Shown one piece after another: positions 12,411 to 23,700 of a stretch of DNA of 64,000 nt. Source of the stretch: Tenrec ecaudatus (taxonomy: Eukaryota > Chordata > Mammalia > Afrosoricida > Tenrecidae). The notes under the pieces are model-generated. The model was not told the origin of the DNA. It worked only from the letters and a program-made list of their open reading frames with translations, and did not search any database. The stretch lies in the NCBI RefSeq assembly GCF_050624435.1, contig NC_134541.1, positions 12,330,995 to 12,394,994 on the forward strand. The letters run 5' to 3'. Made by a program: the position numbers and the translations under genes. Every line of letters begins with the position of its first letter. The stretch's first letter is position 1.

Positions 12411-12592
12411 AGAGCCCCACATCAGCCACTGCCATTGATTGGTTCTGACTCAGCCGCCCGAGGTAGGCTTTCCAGGCTGCAAATCTTTATGGTTCAGATA
12501 GCCTCCTTTTTCTCTCTCGGAGCGGCTGCTGGGTTTTAACTGCAGACCCCCTGGTTAGCAGTCCAGTGCTTACACAGTCCGCGTGGCTCCCT
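12411..12592 (-). mobile_element. AfroSINE
   Basis: Reverse complement from gccactgccattgattggtt to acagtccgcgtggctccc. Confidence 0.78.
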
Positions 12593-12698
12593 GCTGATGA
12601 GAGTATGTCCCATGATATCCAGCCACTTCCAGGACGTGGCTAAGATGAGCTTAAGTCTGTCTCTCACTGTGGAGTCTCCACCACTTCATCCTCCAGAG

Positions 12699-12887
12699 CA
12701 GCAGTTCTCCACCTTCCTCAGGCCGCAACCCTTTCATAGTTTCTCATGTGGTGGTGACCCCCCAACCATAACATGATTTTCGTTGCTACTTCATCACTGT
12801 TATTTGCTACTGTGATGAATCGGGCAACCCTGTGAAAGGGTCATTCAACCCCCAAAGGGGTCGTGACCCACAGGTTGAGAACCGCTG
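12699..12887. mobile_element. SPIN-like hAT MITE, copy 3
   Basis: About 189 bp, ends cagcagttctccacc and ggttgagaaccgctg. Flanking 8-mers ctccagag and ctctagcc are a decayed duplication of the ctctag type. Confidence 0.85.
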
Positions 12888-13129
12888 CTCTAGCCCTTAT
12901 TGTCCTGGTCCATAAAACGGGCACAGTTTCAGCACCCATTAGAGACGTGCTGGGGAGTGAGTGAGGCCCGGTGACCAGCCCTCGGCTGGGACCACACCCA
13001 GGAAGGGGGGCCTACTTAGTGGGTGTGCCAGCCAGACTTCCTGGGTTCCAGGAAGCAGCATTTCTCATTTATAAACAAGGCATCACTGTTGTGACGTTTT
13101 TGACAAATATGTGTCTGGTGGGAACCCAA

Positions 13130-13552
13130 ACCCAACCTCACTGCCCTCGAGTGGATTCCAAGTCGCAGCCACCCTGAGGACAGGGTGGAACTGCTTTTTT
13201 TTTTTTTTTTACCCTCACACCCGCACAGCCCTGGTCCTGAAGGTATCATCCGCCCTGGATTCCCTGTGCCTCCAGCTCCTATCTGCACCAGTGTACATCC
13301 TCTACTCTATCCAGACTTGCAAGGTAGAATTCGGATCATGGTAGTTGGGGGAAGGAAGCATTTAGGAACTGGAGGAAAGCTGTGTTCTTTATCGGTGTTA
13401 CATCGCACCCTGACTGACTCATCTCTCCCCAGGGTAACTCTTGAAGGGAATTGAAAGCCTTGTCTTTCTTCCTTGGAGATGCTGATGGTTTCGAACTGCT
13501 GGCCTTGCAGTTGGCAGCCCAGTGAGTAACCATTACACCACCAAGGCCCCTC
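13130..13552 (-). mobile_element. AfroSINE split by a LINE-like insertion
   Basis: Tail part 13130-13192 (aacctcactgccctcgagtg...agggtggaactgc) and head part 13434-13552 (gtaactctt, tttcgaactgctggccttgc, accattacaccaccaagg) flank the LINE-like copy at 13193-13433. About 20 bases of SINE at the junction are lost. Confidence 0.75.
13193..13433 (-). mobile_element. Third copy of the LINE-like element, short form with internal poly(A)
   Basis: On the minus strand it reads gggtgcgatgtaacaccgat, cctaaatgcttccttccccc, gtacactggtgcagatagga and gaatccagggcggatgatac, then ggaccag and an A-run. This corresponds to 58460-58685 of the long copy, so its 3' end lies about 310 bases upstream of the usual one. 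It interrupts an AfroSINE (13130-13552). Confidence 0.75.
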
Positions 13553-16499
13553 TTGGTCTGAGCAGGGACTGTGTTGCTCCTCTCTTTCTTCCCACAAATG
13601 CAGGGGAAGGAGGGGCTTCTGTGGACCCGCCTGCTTGCTTCCCCTGTTTGCCCTGCTCCCACCTTTACCCCTGCGTCCTCCTGCAGCAGCCAGAGACCAA
13701 GGCAGGGGCATTGTGGGGAGGACATTCAGAAGGCACCGCCCCCCCACCATCCGCCCCACAGTGATTCTCAGAGGCCCAGCTTCCATCGCTGGGCCCCCAC
13801 CCCCTGCCCCTCCAGCTGCTTGCTGGTCTTGTTCTGGTGACCCCTGGCTGGCCCAGCCGGGGCTGGTGGGAGTGTGGAGGTGGTGACCTGGGCAGAGAGG
13901 GGCCGCTGCAATTAAAACACCCTCTGGATGCTTGACAGACCTCCCTGAGTCATCTTTCTGTCACCAACCCCCGCCAGAGCTGGCTGCGAGGGCAGAGGGG
14001 AGGGCCGCTTTAAAAAACATTTTTTTTTCTTTTAAAAGAGTCACCCAGCAAAGCAATTTTCTGCACGGGAGGACCCGCAGCGTCAGTGTGCCAGCTTAAT
14101 TACTGTACAGCCCACGACCCTTCACCAGCTTCCCTGGGCCCCAGTCCCTCTGCCCTCAAACGAGCTTTTTCATCGTCCCCAGCAGGGAGGAAGCCACGTT
14201 GCCGCAGTGTCTATGCAGCCGGGAAAGGAAGCCTGAGTTCGTGTGGTGGGCGGTTTTACAGCCTGCCCCTCCTGTATCTCATATTGAACATTTTCCTTTA
14301 AAATAGCTTCACTGGCATGTGCCTCACGTCCCATCCAATGTAAACGTCCAGTCTTGATAAGACGGGTCAACGTCATCACCATTTGTGGTGGCTGTGTGGA
14401 CTTCCACTGTGGCCGCGCCGTGAGCTAGTTACCTTCCTGAGCCCTCGGCCGTGTGTGGGTGTCCTTCAGAGGTACAGGCTGTGAGAGGTGCCCATGTGCT
14501 GGGAGGGCCCAGAGAATGCCCACCTGTCTGCCCACTTGAGCCAGCAGTTCCTAAACTGGGTCTCTTGCCCTGGGTGGGCGGAGGCCCAGGGCTGTGTGCT
14601 GTGGTAACCCAGGGGTGGGGGGTCTCCTGAGTCTCTCCCTCAGTGCCTCGCTTTCAAAGATTGGGCGGGATGCCCCACCTGCCCTGCACCCTGGGGGACC
14701 GTTGGGACTTTCTGTCTTCAGGCTTCTTGTCTGCAGAGACACACTGCCTGCGGCAGGACCCAGGCTGGTGGGCTGCCAGGAGGGGCTCTTACCTGCACTC
14801 CTTAATCCAAGTTTCACTCCTGCCTGGTGGGAGCCAGCGGAGGCTCCTTCCACGTGGGACCCAGGGTTTGAGTTTGTACTCCCTGTTCCGTTGGCCAGGG
14901 AGGTTTTGATGCTGTCGTGTTGCTGAATGGGTTTCCGCAGGAGCTGCCAGCCCAAGATGGACTAGGAAGAAAGGCCTGGCGATCTGGTGACAATCAGGGG
15001 AGACCCAAGGGATGGTGATGGTTTAATCCACAGCTCTCGTGCGGAGGGGAGGGTGCAGGCTGGGCTGCACTTGTTCCGAGTGCGTAGGGTCACCATGGGC
15101 GAGGGGCTGGGTGGAATTCGGGATGCACAACTCTGACGGGCATGGCCCCTGGGAACGGACAGGCGACACGGGCCCTGGTGAGGAGTTGTTGGGGGGGTCT
15201 TAGTCAGGGGCTTAGGGAAGGGCTCCTGAGGAAGTGGCCTTAGAGCCTTGAGGCCAAGAGAGTATCATGGGTAGACCTGGGGCAGGTGGCTCCAGGTGGG
15301 GGCAGGGCGGGGAGCGAGGCAGTTCCACTGGGGAGTCTGGAGTCTAGACCCATCACCTAGCTCAGACTTCTACCTCTGGGTGACCCAGGCAAGCCCTGTG
15401 GCCTGGGGGCCCTGGGCATGGTCTCCCCGCGTGAGCTGAGGGGGCGCTTGCTCCCCCTGTCCCGCTCCAGGTTGCACATACCAGAGGGCACCCTGCTCAG
15501 AGGACGCCACCCTGCTCAGCCTTCACCTGGCACTCCTGTCCTGGGCTATTTTGCCATTGCCTCTCAGGCTACCAGGGAAGCAATTTTGGAGACTCTTGTA
15601 AGCAAATAAAGGCCTGGCTGGCACTTAAGTGGCTGAAAAAGAGCCCTAAGTGAGGGACTCAGACCTGAGAGCCACCCAGTCCTGAGAGCCCACGACTTAA
15701 ATTTAGAAGCTTCGCCTCCAAATGAGGTGAAATTGCAGGTTCCCTGTGGCGGCAGGAGGAGCCGCAGGTCAGACTGGGCCGGAGTGAGCAGGGCAGATTT
15801 AGAGAGATTTAGCGGGGGTGGGCTTAGCTTCCCAGCTGGACTTGGGGAAGAGCCCTGTGTCTTCGGGACAGCTGGAGGTCCCCTCTGTGCTCCAGCCCGG
15901 CTCTGGCAGCAGGTCCAAGGGAGTGCTGTCTGCAGCCCTGGGGGAGCGCAGCTTGCAAAGGACCATCTGCCACAGAAGGTTTGGGGACTGCATGACTGTT
16001 CCTCCCTCCTGGCCATCCAGGCCCTGCAGGGGGTCTGCGCTTAGGGCTGCCTTGAGCCCCTGTGCAGGGACTTCCTAGACCTGCCCAGCTGAAGAATTAA
16101 CTCCTGCCAGTTTTGGGGGGGGGGCAGCTTTTTGAGAGCCTTCTCCTGGGTGCCATGTGGTCAGTGCCCTGCTGGACCAGCGATTAACCACAAAAGTACT
16201 GACCTGGGTCCCAGGGTCATGTATTCATTGGGGTTTGCAGCTGCCACTGAAGGGCACCCCAAGGAGGCTAGGGTTCCCCCCAGAAACCCAGCTTGGGACA
16301 GACGAGGGGGAGCTGCTCTGCTCGGCTGGGCCAGGGGGGCACTGCCCACACCCTGATGTCTGCAGGGCAGGGGCTTGATTTTTCACCCCCCAGCCTCTCC
16401 CCACTCAGGGCTACCTTTCTAGTTGGGCAGGTCTCTCCACAATCCTGTTTCTGAGAGGTTTCCCCACCCTGGCGTGGGCCTGGCTCCTGGGAGGCCCTC

Positions 16500-17067
16500 T
16501 GTGTGTGTTATGTGGTGTGTGTGGTACATGTGTGTGTATGTGTGTGTTACGTGATGTGTAGTGTGTGATATGTGTGTACGGTATGTGTGGTATGTGTGTA
16601 GTGTGGCGTGTGTATGGTGTGGTGTGTGTGCTGTATATGTAGTGTGTGTCTATGGTGTGTGTGTGGTACACAGTGTGGTATGTATGGTATGTGATGTATG
16701 TGTTATGTGTGATGTGGTGTGTGGTATATGGTGTGTATGGTATGGTGTGTGGTGTGTGGTATGTGTATGTGGTATGTGTGGTATATGGTGTGTGTGTGTG
16801 GTATGTGGTGTGGTGTGTGGTACATGTGGTGTGGTGTGTGTGTGGTATGATGTGTATGTGGTACGTGTGATGTGGCGTGGTGTGTGGTATATGTATGTGG
16901 TGTGGTATGTGGAAATGTGGTAATGTGTGATGTGTGTTATGTGTGATGTGGTATATGGTGTGTGTGGTATGGTGTGTGGTGTGGTATGTGGTACGTGTGG
17001 TGTGTGTGTGGTACGCAGTGTGGTATGTGGTGTGGTTTGTGGTATGTGGTGTGGGTGTGTGTGTGTC
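16500..17067. repeat. GT-rich degenerate repeat, about 570 bp
   Basis: Irregular units of (gt)n, ggtatgtg, gtggtacatg and tgtgatgtg on the plus strand without a fixed period. Alternating purine-pyrimidine tracts dominate. Open frames on both strands are low complexity and not genes. Confidence 0.9.
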
Positions 17068-17159
17068 TGTCCATCCCCCTGGTACAACCTCTGGGAAGGC
17101 AAGCGCCTTCTAGTGTCACGGGATCAGCCTTGAGGGGCCAACACACCCAGTTCTGGAAT

Positions 17160-17245
17160 TTTCTGCCTGTGTGCCAGGGCGAGTCATTTCTTCTCTCTGA
17201 GGCTCAGTTTCTTTATCTGCGAAGTGGGCACCCTCAGCCTCAGGG
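17160..17245 (+). repeat. MIR remnant
   Basis: gagtcatttcttctctctg and ctcagtttctttatctgcga are the MIR 3' core. Confidence 0.5.
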
Positions 17246-17435
17246 TCTGGAGAGCCGGGTGAGGCGGTAGGCCCTCGGCACGGGGCTGGCAGAGTGCCAG
17301 CTCCCGCCATCGCCGTCGGTCTGCGGCTGCTGTTTCCGGGAGGTACTGGCACAGCCACGCTCCCCAGGCCCACCCTCCCGGGGCTGCTTCTGCTCTCAGA
17401 CAGCGCGGCGATGACAAAAGCCGGAAGAAGAACTG

Positions 17436-17780
17436 GTGGCATTTGAGTGAGGGTTCTGGGAAGGAATTTGAGAGTACCGTGGACCGCCACGAGGACCAAG
17501 AGCTCTGTCTTGGAAGAAGTACAGTCAGGAAGCTCCTTGGAGGCAAGGACGGCGAGACATTGTCTCATGCACTTTGGACGTGTGGTCAGGCACGTCCAGG
17601 GAGGCCCTGGAGAGGGACGCCATGGTTGGCACAGTGGAGGGGCAGAGAAGGAGGGGGCCATCGGCAGGGTGGAGCGGCTCCCACGGAAGACGGTGCAGGG
17701 CCAGGCAGGGTCTGGTCGGTGACACATGGTCGCAGCACTGGGTCTGAGCCGCCAGAGAGTACCAAACAGCAACAACCATG
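17436..17780 (+). mobile_element. RTE/BovB-type LINE 3' end fragment
   Basis: It shows ggaagaagtacagtcaggaa, gaagctccttggaggcaagg, catgcactttggacgtgtgg, a remnant of the RTE-encoded protein's last segment, and ends in agtaccaaacagcaacaacc. Open frames across it (17443-17976 plus, 17116-17775 minus) are not genes. Confidence 0.75.
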
Positions 17781-18372
17781 GCAGGGGTGGAGACTTTGGT
17801 GCCCAGCCCTGGCAGAGAGCCTCCCGCCTGGGTGTCTAGCCTGGGGTGGTTACTGTCCCCTGGGCAGCAGGTGCTGTCTCTCTGCCCCAAGTCCTCTGGC
17901 ACAGCCTGGGAGGACCAGGAAGGCTTCCTGGGGGAGGTGGCATCGGTCTGGATCGAGTCTTGGATCTGGAAGATAAGGGTGAGCCAAGAAGTCAGCGCTG
18001 GTATGGCAGCTGATGTGGGCCAAAAGCCAGAGTTCAATTGGAAAACAAAGCTCCCTGAGCCAGCCTCTGTACCCCCAGGCCCCTCGTTCCTGCCCTGAAA
18101 AGCCAGCTGGAAGAGAAGACAGTAGGGGTGACTGAGTTGCTCAGGGGGCTCAGGGTGAGATGCCTAGAGGAGACTGAATGGAAACAGCAGAGGCAAAACC
18201 CCAGGGAGATAAGTTAACCCCCCATACCCCCCCTGCCCCGGGACATTGCTGATCAAACACACAACTGAAAACCACAGTGTTGGTGAGGATGTGGAGAACA
18301 GGGCGGCATGCTTGCGGCCGGGCTGGTGGCACAGCTGCTGGGACAAGCAGTGAGGTAATTCATTGAAAGTGA

Positions 18373-18470
18373 AGCATGGCCGGGGTCAGGGGGACTCGAA
18401 CGGCTGACGTTACACTCCTAGCTGCCCAATGCAGAAGCCATTCTGCCTGCCACCAGGGATCCTCAGAATT
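18373..18470 (-). mobile_element. AfroSINE head fragment
   Basis: Reverse complement reads gatccctggtggcaggcaga, gcattgggcagctaggagtg and cagccgttcgagtcccc, the tRNA-derived head with its B box. Confidence 0.6.
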
Positions 18471-18961
18471 GACCACGGGCCCCAGCCCTTCTGCTCCCAG
18501 GAACACGTGCTGAAGACAGGGAGCCAAGAGAAGCAGGAGCACCGTGTCCGTTGCCATGTTGTTCACAACAGTCAACAAAGGGACAGCAGCCCAGTGGCCA
18601 TTGAGCGAGGGGCGGAGCAACGGGGTGCGGCTGTCCACAGGCAGCCAGCAGTCAGGGAAGCGACCCTCCAATGGACGCGTGCTGCAACCTGGATGAATCT
18701 TGAAAACCAGGTGCTGGGTGACAAAAGTCAGACGCAAAAGGACGCAGGTGGCATGGCCCCACCTATAGGCTATGCCCAGAAGAGGCAAATGCAGAGACAG
18801 AAAGCAGATGGGAGGTGAGCAGGCCGGGGGGCAGGGAGGAGGGGACGGGGAGTTGGCCGCTGTAGGTGCTCAGTTGCCATTTGGGGCGCTGAGAGTTTGG
18901 AAAGAGATCGTGGCCCCCAGTCCACAGCACTGTGCATGCATCGATGCCACAGAGAGGTACA

Positions 18962-19672
18962 GGTGTGTTAGTTGCTGTCCGACTCATAGCGACCTTGTGC
19001 AGAACAGAACAAAACACTGCCTGGCCCTGCGTCACCCTCACCACTGCCCCTCTGCGTGAGCCCCTTGCTGGAGCCATGGTGCCCATCCATCTCCTTTTGA
19101 ATGCTGCCCCTCTTGTGACCAACCACGAGTGGGCTCTCCTGATACCATGTCCACACTTTCGCCATCCTGCCTCTAAGGAGCGTAGGGCTGCACTTCTTCC
19201 AAGATGGGTTTGTTGGTTCTTTGGGGGGGTCTCTTGGGGATGCTTTCGATCTTCTTCGCCGGTCTTCCTTCTTCAGTGTCCAACATGCACCTGTGGAGGA
19301 GGTGATTGACAACCGCACAGTCAGGTGCACCTTGGTCCTCAAAGCGACGTCTTTGCTCGTTAACACTTTAACGAGGTCGCCTGCAGCGAAGTAGCCCCAG
19401 GTCACACGTTGTTTGAGTTCTCGACTTCTACTCTCATGCGTATTGGGCGGCTCCAGCCTTCTCTCCCTTGATCGTGACGTTGTCCAGTTGTGAGATCCGG
19501 GCATTGCGTCGTAATCCAGAGTGCAGGCTACAATTTTTGATCATCAGCAAGTGCTTCAAGTCCTCCTTGTTTTCAGCCAGCTAGGGCGTGCCATTTTGCA
19601 AATGGCGGGTTGCTGATAAGCCTTCCTCTAATCTTGATGCCAGTCTTCTTTATGCCATCTGACTCCTCAGAG
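18962..19672 (-). mobile_element. RTE/BovB-type LINE fragment (pseudogenised)
   Basis: It carries the RTE tail at 18962 (gttgctgtccgactcatagc), then catgtccacactttcgcc, aaggagcgtagggctgcacttc, cttcttcgccggtcttcctt and agtgcttcaagtcctcctt. These are reverse-complement pieces of the RT-domain C-terminus and linker of the afrotherian RTE family. Frames are broken; no activity is expected. Confidence 0.75.
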
Positions 19673-20658
19673 TAAACATGTTAAAATGACAACTTTTCTA
19701 TGATAGGTGCTTTATCAACATAAAATTTGAAAACAAAACCACACCATTATAGGGCAGGACTGGCACCAGGGAGAGCTTTCCCCCCAGACAGAGTATGAAG
19801 GTCAGTGGAATAGGGTCCCCGAAACCCCAGGATCGACCCTTCCCTGGCTGAGAATCAAAGTATGAAACTGAAGCAGGAGAGATTTAGGTTAGATATGGAG
19901 GAGAACTTTCCAACTGCCCTGGCTAGGAGACGCTGGGCTACAATCCCAAGGGACATGGTGGCATTTTTCCATTCTAGAGATGGTGTGGAAAATAGATAAG
20001 ACAGCCAGGGTTCTGGGCTAGCCTGGCTGCAGCCGTGATCAGAAGTCCATGGCTCCCAGCTGCCTCACCCAGTGCAGACCCAGCCCCCTCCCTGGGACCT
20101 CTTGTGCCCTCCACTCTGCCAGCCTCTGAGCTCATCTTGAGCCACCCCCAGGCCTTGGAACTCATTTCTGTTCCTGATTACATGGAGTCCTCTGGAACCT
20201 CTGGGCATCTCCCATGCTGTTCCCCTGTCCCCCACATCCTTCCCTCCTCTTGCTTGGCTAACTCACTCTGCGCTCTTGGCTGCCTTCCCGTGGCTGGTGT
20301 GTGAAGATACAGACTCCAGACGCACACCTCCCTAGGCATTAGGAGCGTCTCAGGGCAGGCACGTGGCCAGTCTTGCTCCATACAGGTCTGAAGCATGGTG
20401 TTCAGCACCCAGCAGGCACTGGGGTGGGGGTAGGCTTGTAGAGAAGGGACGCCAGGGTGGTGGTGTCTCTGGCTGAGAGGTGAGGAGTAGCTGGATGTCA
20501 GGGGGCACTAGTCCCCCAGCCCAGCATTGCTCTGGTATTAGGAGCAAGTGGGGAGCACAGAGGCCCCGGTTTGAATCCCGCCCTCCCCGTCCTAACCGTA
20601 AGCCTTGGTGAGCACGCCCATGTGGAGGTGTGCAGCTGACCTTGTCCTCTTCCTGCAG

Positions 20659-20777
20659 GTGGTGGCTATGTCGGTGAGGCTGCACTTCCTGTCCCCTGGG
20701 GACACAGGAGCCGTGGGGGTCGTGGGCCGCAGTGCCTCCTTCGCGGGCTTCAGCAGTGCACAGAACCGGAGGGTCTC
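20659..20777 (+). CDS. RIPOR3: RIPOR3 coding exon 1 (start codon exon)
   Basis: Acceptor tcctgcag ends at 20658 and ATG is at 20668-20670 with G at -3, so nine bases of 5' UTR precede it. The exon encodes [18 protein letters not shown] and continues through [11 protein letters not shown], the typical RIPOR N-terminus. The donor gtaagt follows 20777, leaving phase 2. An upstream non-coding exon must exist because an acceptor precedes the start; I could not locate it. Confidence 0.93.
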
Positions 20778-23700
20778 GTAAGTTCTGTCCTGGGGCGGGT
20801 GCAGAGGGTGCAGGGCTGGGGAGGGGCGTGTGTGTGTGTGTGTGTATGTCTGGGTGTTGAGACAAACCTACAGTGTCCTGAACAGGCACCATCCCCTGCT
20901 TCTGCCCATGGGCCCTGAAGTCCATCTGCTGGAGCTGACCACTTGCCCACCCCACTTGGTAGATCAGAGGGCAGGAGCTGCTGGGCTAGGTCACACAGCA
21001 GAACTGGTCCAGAGCTGGGCCCCGGTCTCCTCAGGGCAGGGCGAGGATGGAATGTCCTTCCTGTTGGGCAGACTGGGAAATGGGGCTGCTCTCCTGGCTC
21101 TGAGATGGGCAAGCGACCACACCCGAATGAGAGTGTTTCTTCACATGGAAAAGAGGCATCTGGAGGGCTCCTCCCTCATGCGGTCAGTGGGGGATGCAGG
21201 CACACGGCTGACACAACAGGTGCTGGCAGGAAGTGTCTGGAGAGCGCCTCCCACAGGTCTGAGCTGACCCTTGCCTGCACCTGTCCTGGGTCTCCTCTGG
21301 TCTGCGAGTCCTCCCTGCCTGCAGTTAGGGCAGATGGAGACCCCAGAGGGCAGCCATGTCCATGAAGACACAGCCCACTGACACTGCAGGAGCCTTGTCC
21401 CACTCAGAACAGAGCCCAGTGGGACCTCACCCTGTCCTCTGGGCCCTAGCTCCTCCCCCTTCCTCCCTAGATCCTCCTCCTCCTCTCCCCTCCCCCTCTA
21501 CCAGAGATGCTCCTCCCCCTCCTCTTCCCACCAAACCCCAAACCAAAGCCACTGCCATTTAGTCCATTCCAAACAGTAAGGACCTTGCCGGTGGAGCAGA
21601 TGCCCCGTGGGGTCCGAGGCTGTACATCTTTACAGGCGCAGGACAATTCGAACTGTGGACTTTTCAGCGCTAGGGGATACCGACCCAGGATAGGGCAGAA
21701 CCGACCCTGTGAGTTTGAGACTGTAACTCTTTATGGAGTAGAAAGCCCCATCTTTGTCCCACAGTGTCTGCTGTCTTCAAGCCACTCACCTCGAAGCTCC
21801 ACTGTGCCACTAGTGCTCCGGGGGGCTCAGAGAGGGGTGCCTTTTTCACGGTTGGGACTCTGTCAGGTGTCAGGAGGGGCCAAGTCAGGGAAGGGTCACC
21901 TGGTCACTCCCTGTGAAGGGCCTCATGCTTGCTCAGTGCTCACCTGTGACCATCTAGCAAGGTCTCACCTGTCCCTGTAGACCAGCCCCCAGCCAGGCCT
22001 CCAGGGCCTCTGACTGGGTGAAACTTCAGCTGGAGCCTGCAGCCCAGAGCTGTGCCCTGGCCTCTCCCCGCTCCCTCCCTCCTGGTGCTCGGGGCTAGAG
22101 GAGGGGGCCAGAGGCCATCAAGTTCAGGTCCTGCCAAATCCAGGGAAGATGGATCATTTGGGGGCCCTTTAGGGGACTCCTCTGCCAGGGACCCCCCACT
22201 GGGGAGTAGTGGGGATGCCTGGCTGGGCTGGTCCTGAGGCCCCCTCCCCTCCACACCCTCCTGTAGAAGTAGAAGCTACCTGAGACAAGGGAGACAGGGT
22301 TATTTTGACCCTCTGTCACAGCCTGGCTCCCATGGTCAGGGCTTTTGGCTCCGGGCTGGGTGGCCTGGCTTGGGTTTCAGGCCTCGCTTCTGGCCTTATT
22401 TCCCAGGTAACCCAAGCAGGTCTGAGCAGGCCTACTGCCAAGCACCGAGCGTATGTGGCAGGCCAGGCCAAGCGACCCTGGCAGGGGAGCAAGGCTACAC
22501 TCACAGGGAGCAGTGGACGAGGGTCTTTGGTCCCCCAGCTGCCCCTCCCTACCTCAGACCTCGATTCTGGACTGAGGCTTTTCATCCAAGAGCTCACCTG
22601 GAGGACATGCCTCTGGGAGCACTTGACTCTAAGGAGTGCCGTATGTACGAAGGTCATTTCCCAAGGACTGGATTTGCAGGGCTTGCTTCAAGGAATGCGG
22701 GAGGCGAGGGAGACACATTCCTTTTCATCTCGGTCCCATTCTGCCTCGAAGGGCAGGCAGGGCTGCCCTGAGCCCCTTCCCTGCCACTCCTCAGCTGGCT
22801 GGCAGGCGCCTCCTGAACCTGGAGATCAGGCCAGGGCCCTCGGGGCCCCAGGAGTGCCCCCTTGGGGCCAGCAGGGGTGTGTGGGTGTGAAGACCCAGCC
22901 AGGTCTGGTTTCAAGAGGGGGCACTCACACTAGACTGCCACGCATAGGGCACTTTGGGGCAGTGGGGGAGGGGGCACAAGCCACTTAACCTCAGTCTTCT
23001 CATCTGTGGAAGGGGATCATCGACACTGTCAGGGGTTCACACAACTTGGACTGGTAGTGCCCCTCCTTGTCTGTTATCCTCCTCAGCATCTGATGTCAGA
23101 CACCACCAGGGTGGTTGGCTGTCCACAGGGCCGGGGCGGGGTCCCCACTGAGGTTGTGGGCAGGTCCCGGGCAGGCGGCTGGCCTGGCAGCCTCACGTGA
23201 GGGCTGGGTGGCACGCGCCCATCCGGAGGCCTGTCTGGCATGCCAGGGTGTTTAATATTTACTGAGTCCACCCAGAGCGGTGAGACACCCGCCCCCGGAG
23301 GCTGCTCCCTGCCCACTGCAGTGACACCGGGGCCAGACACGCAGCTGGTTTTGCCCTCCCCACGCTGCACGTGCCTCGGGGAGCTGCAGACCGGAGCCAC
23401 AGAGGTCTCCAGGTGATGGCGGCAGTCGGGCCAGGAAGCAGCACCTGCCCAAGCAGGTGGGCCTCTGCAGCCAGCAGGTAAGCGCCTGCCTGTCTGCTGC
23501 CCTCCCACTGAGACCCAGCCTGCTGTCCCTGAGACTCCTGCTCCTCCCCACCTCTCTGGGAGCTCGGAGATGGCCACCCTGTGGAGGGCCCGGTTCAAGA
23601 GGTGGGTGATGTTTGTGCCTGGGGAGGGCTTGGGGAGGGGGCTTGAGAAGAGTCACATGATGGGTATTGTGTGTGACAGTCACAGCTGGGAGCTCAGGTA

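Noticed and set aside
16561-17102. Long open frames on both strands (120 and 150 codons)
   Set aside because: They are translations of the GT-rich repeat, made only of V/C/Y/G/M or H/T/P residues, with no splice or start context.
17116-17976. 219-codon minus-strand and 177-codon plus-strand frames
   Set aside because: They cover an RTE LINE tail and a MIR remnant; no coherent protein similarity beyond the LINE.
19675-20650. Non-coding first exon or promoter of RIPOR3 just upstream of the start exon
   Set aside because: No CpG-rich core, no donor followed by a suitable acceptor, and the start exon itself begins at an acceptor; the first exon is probably outside the window.
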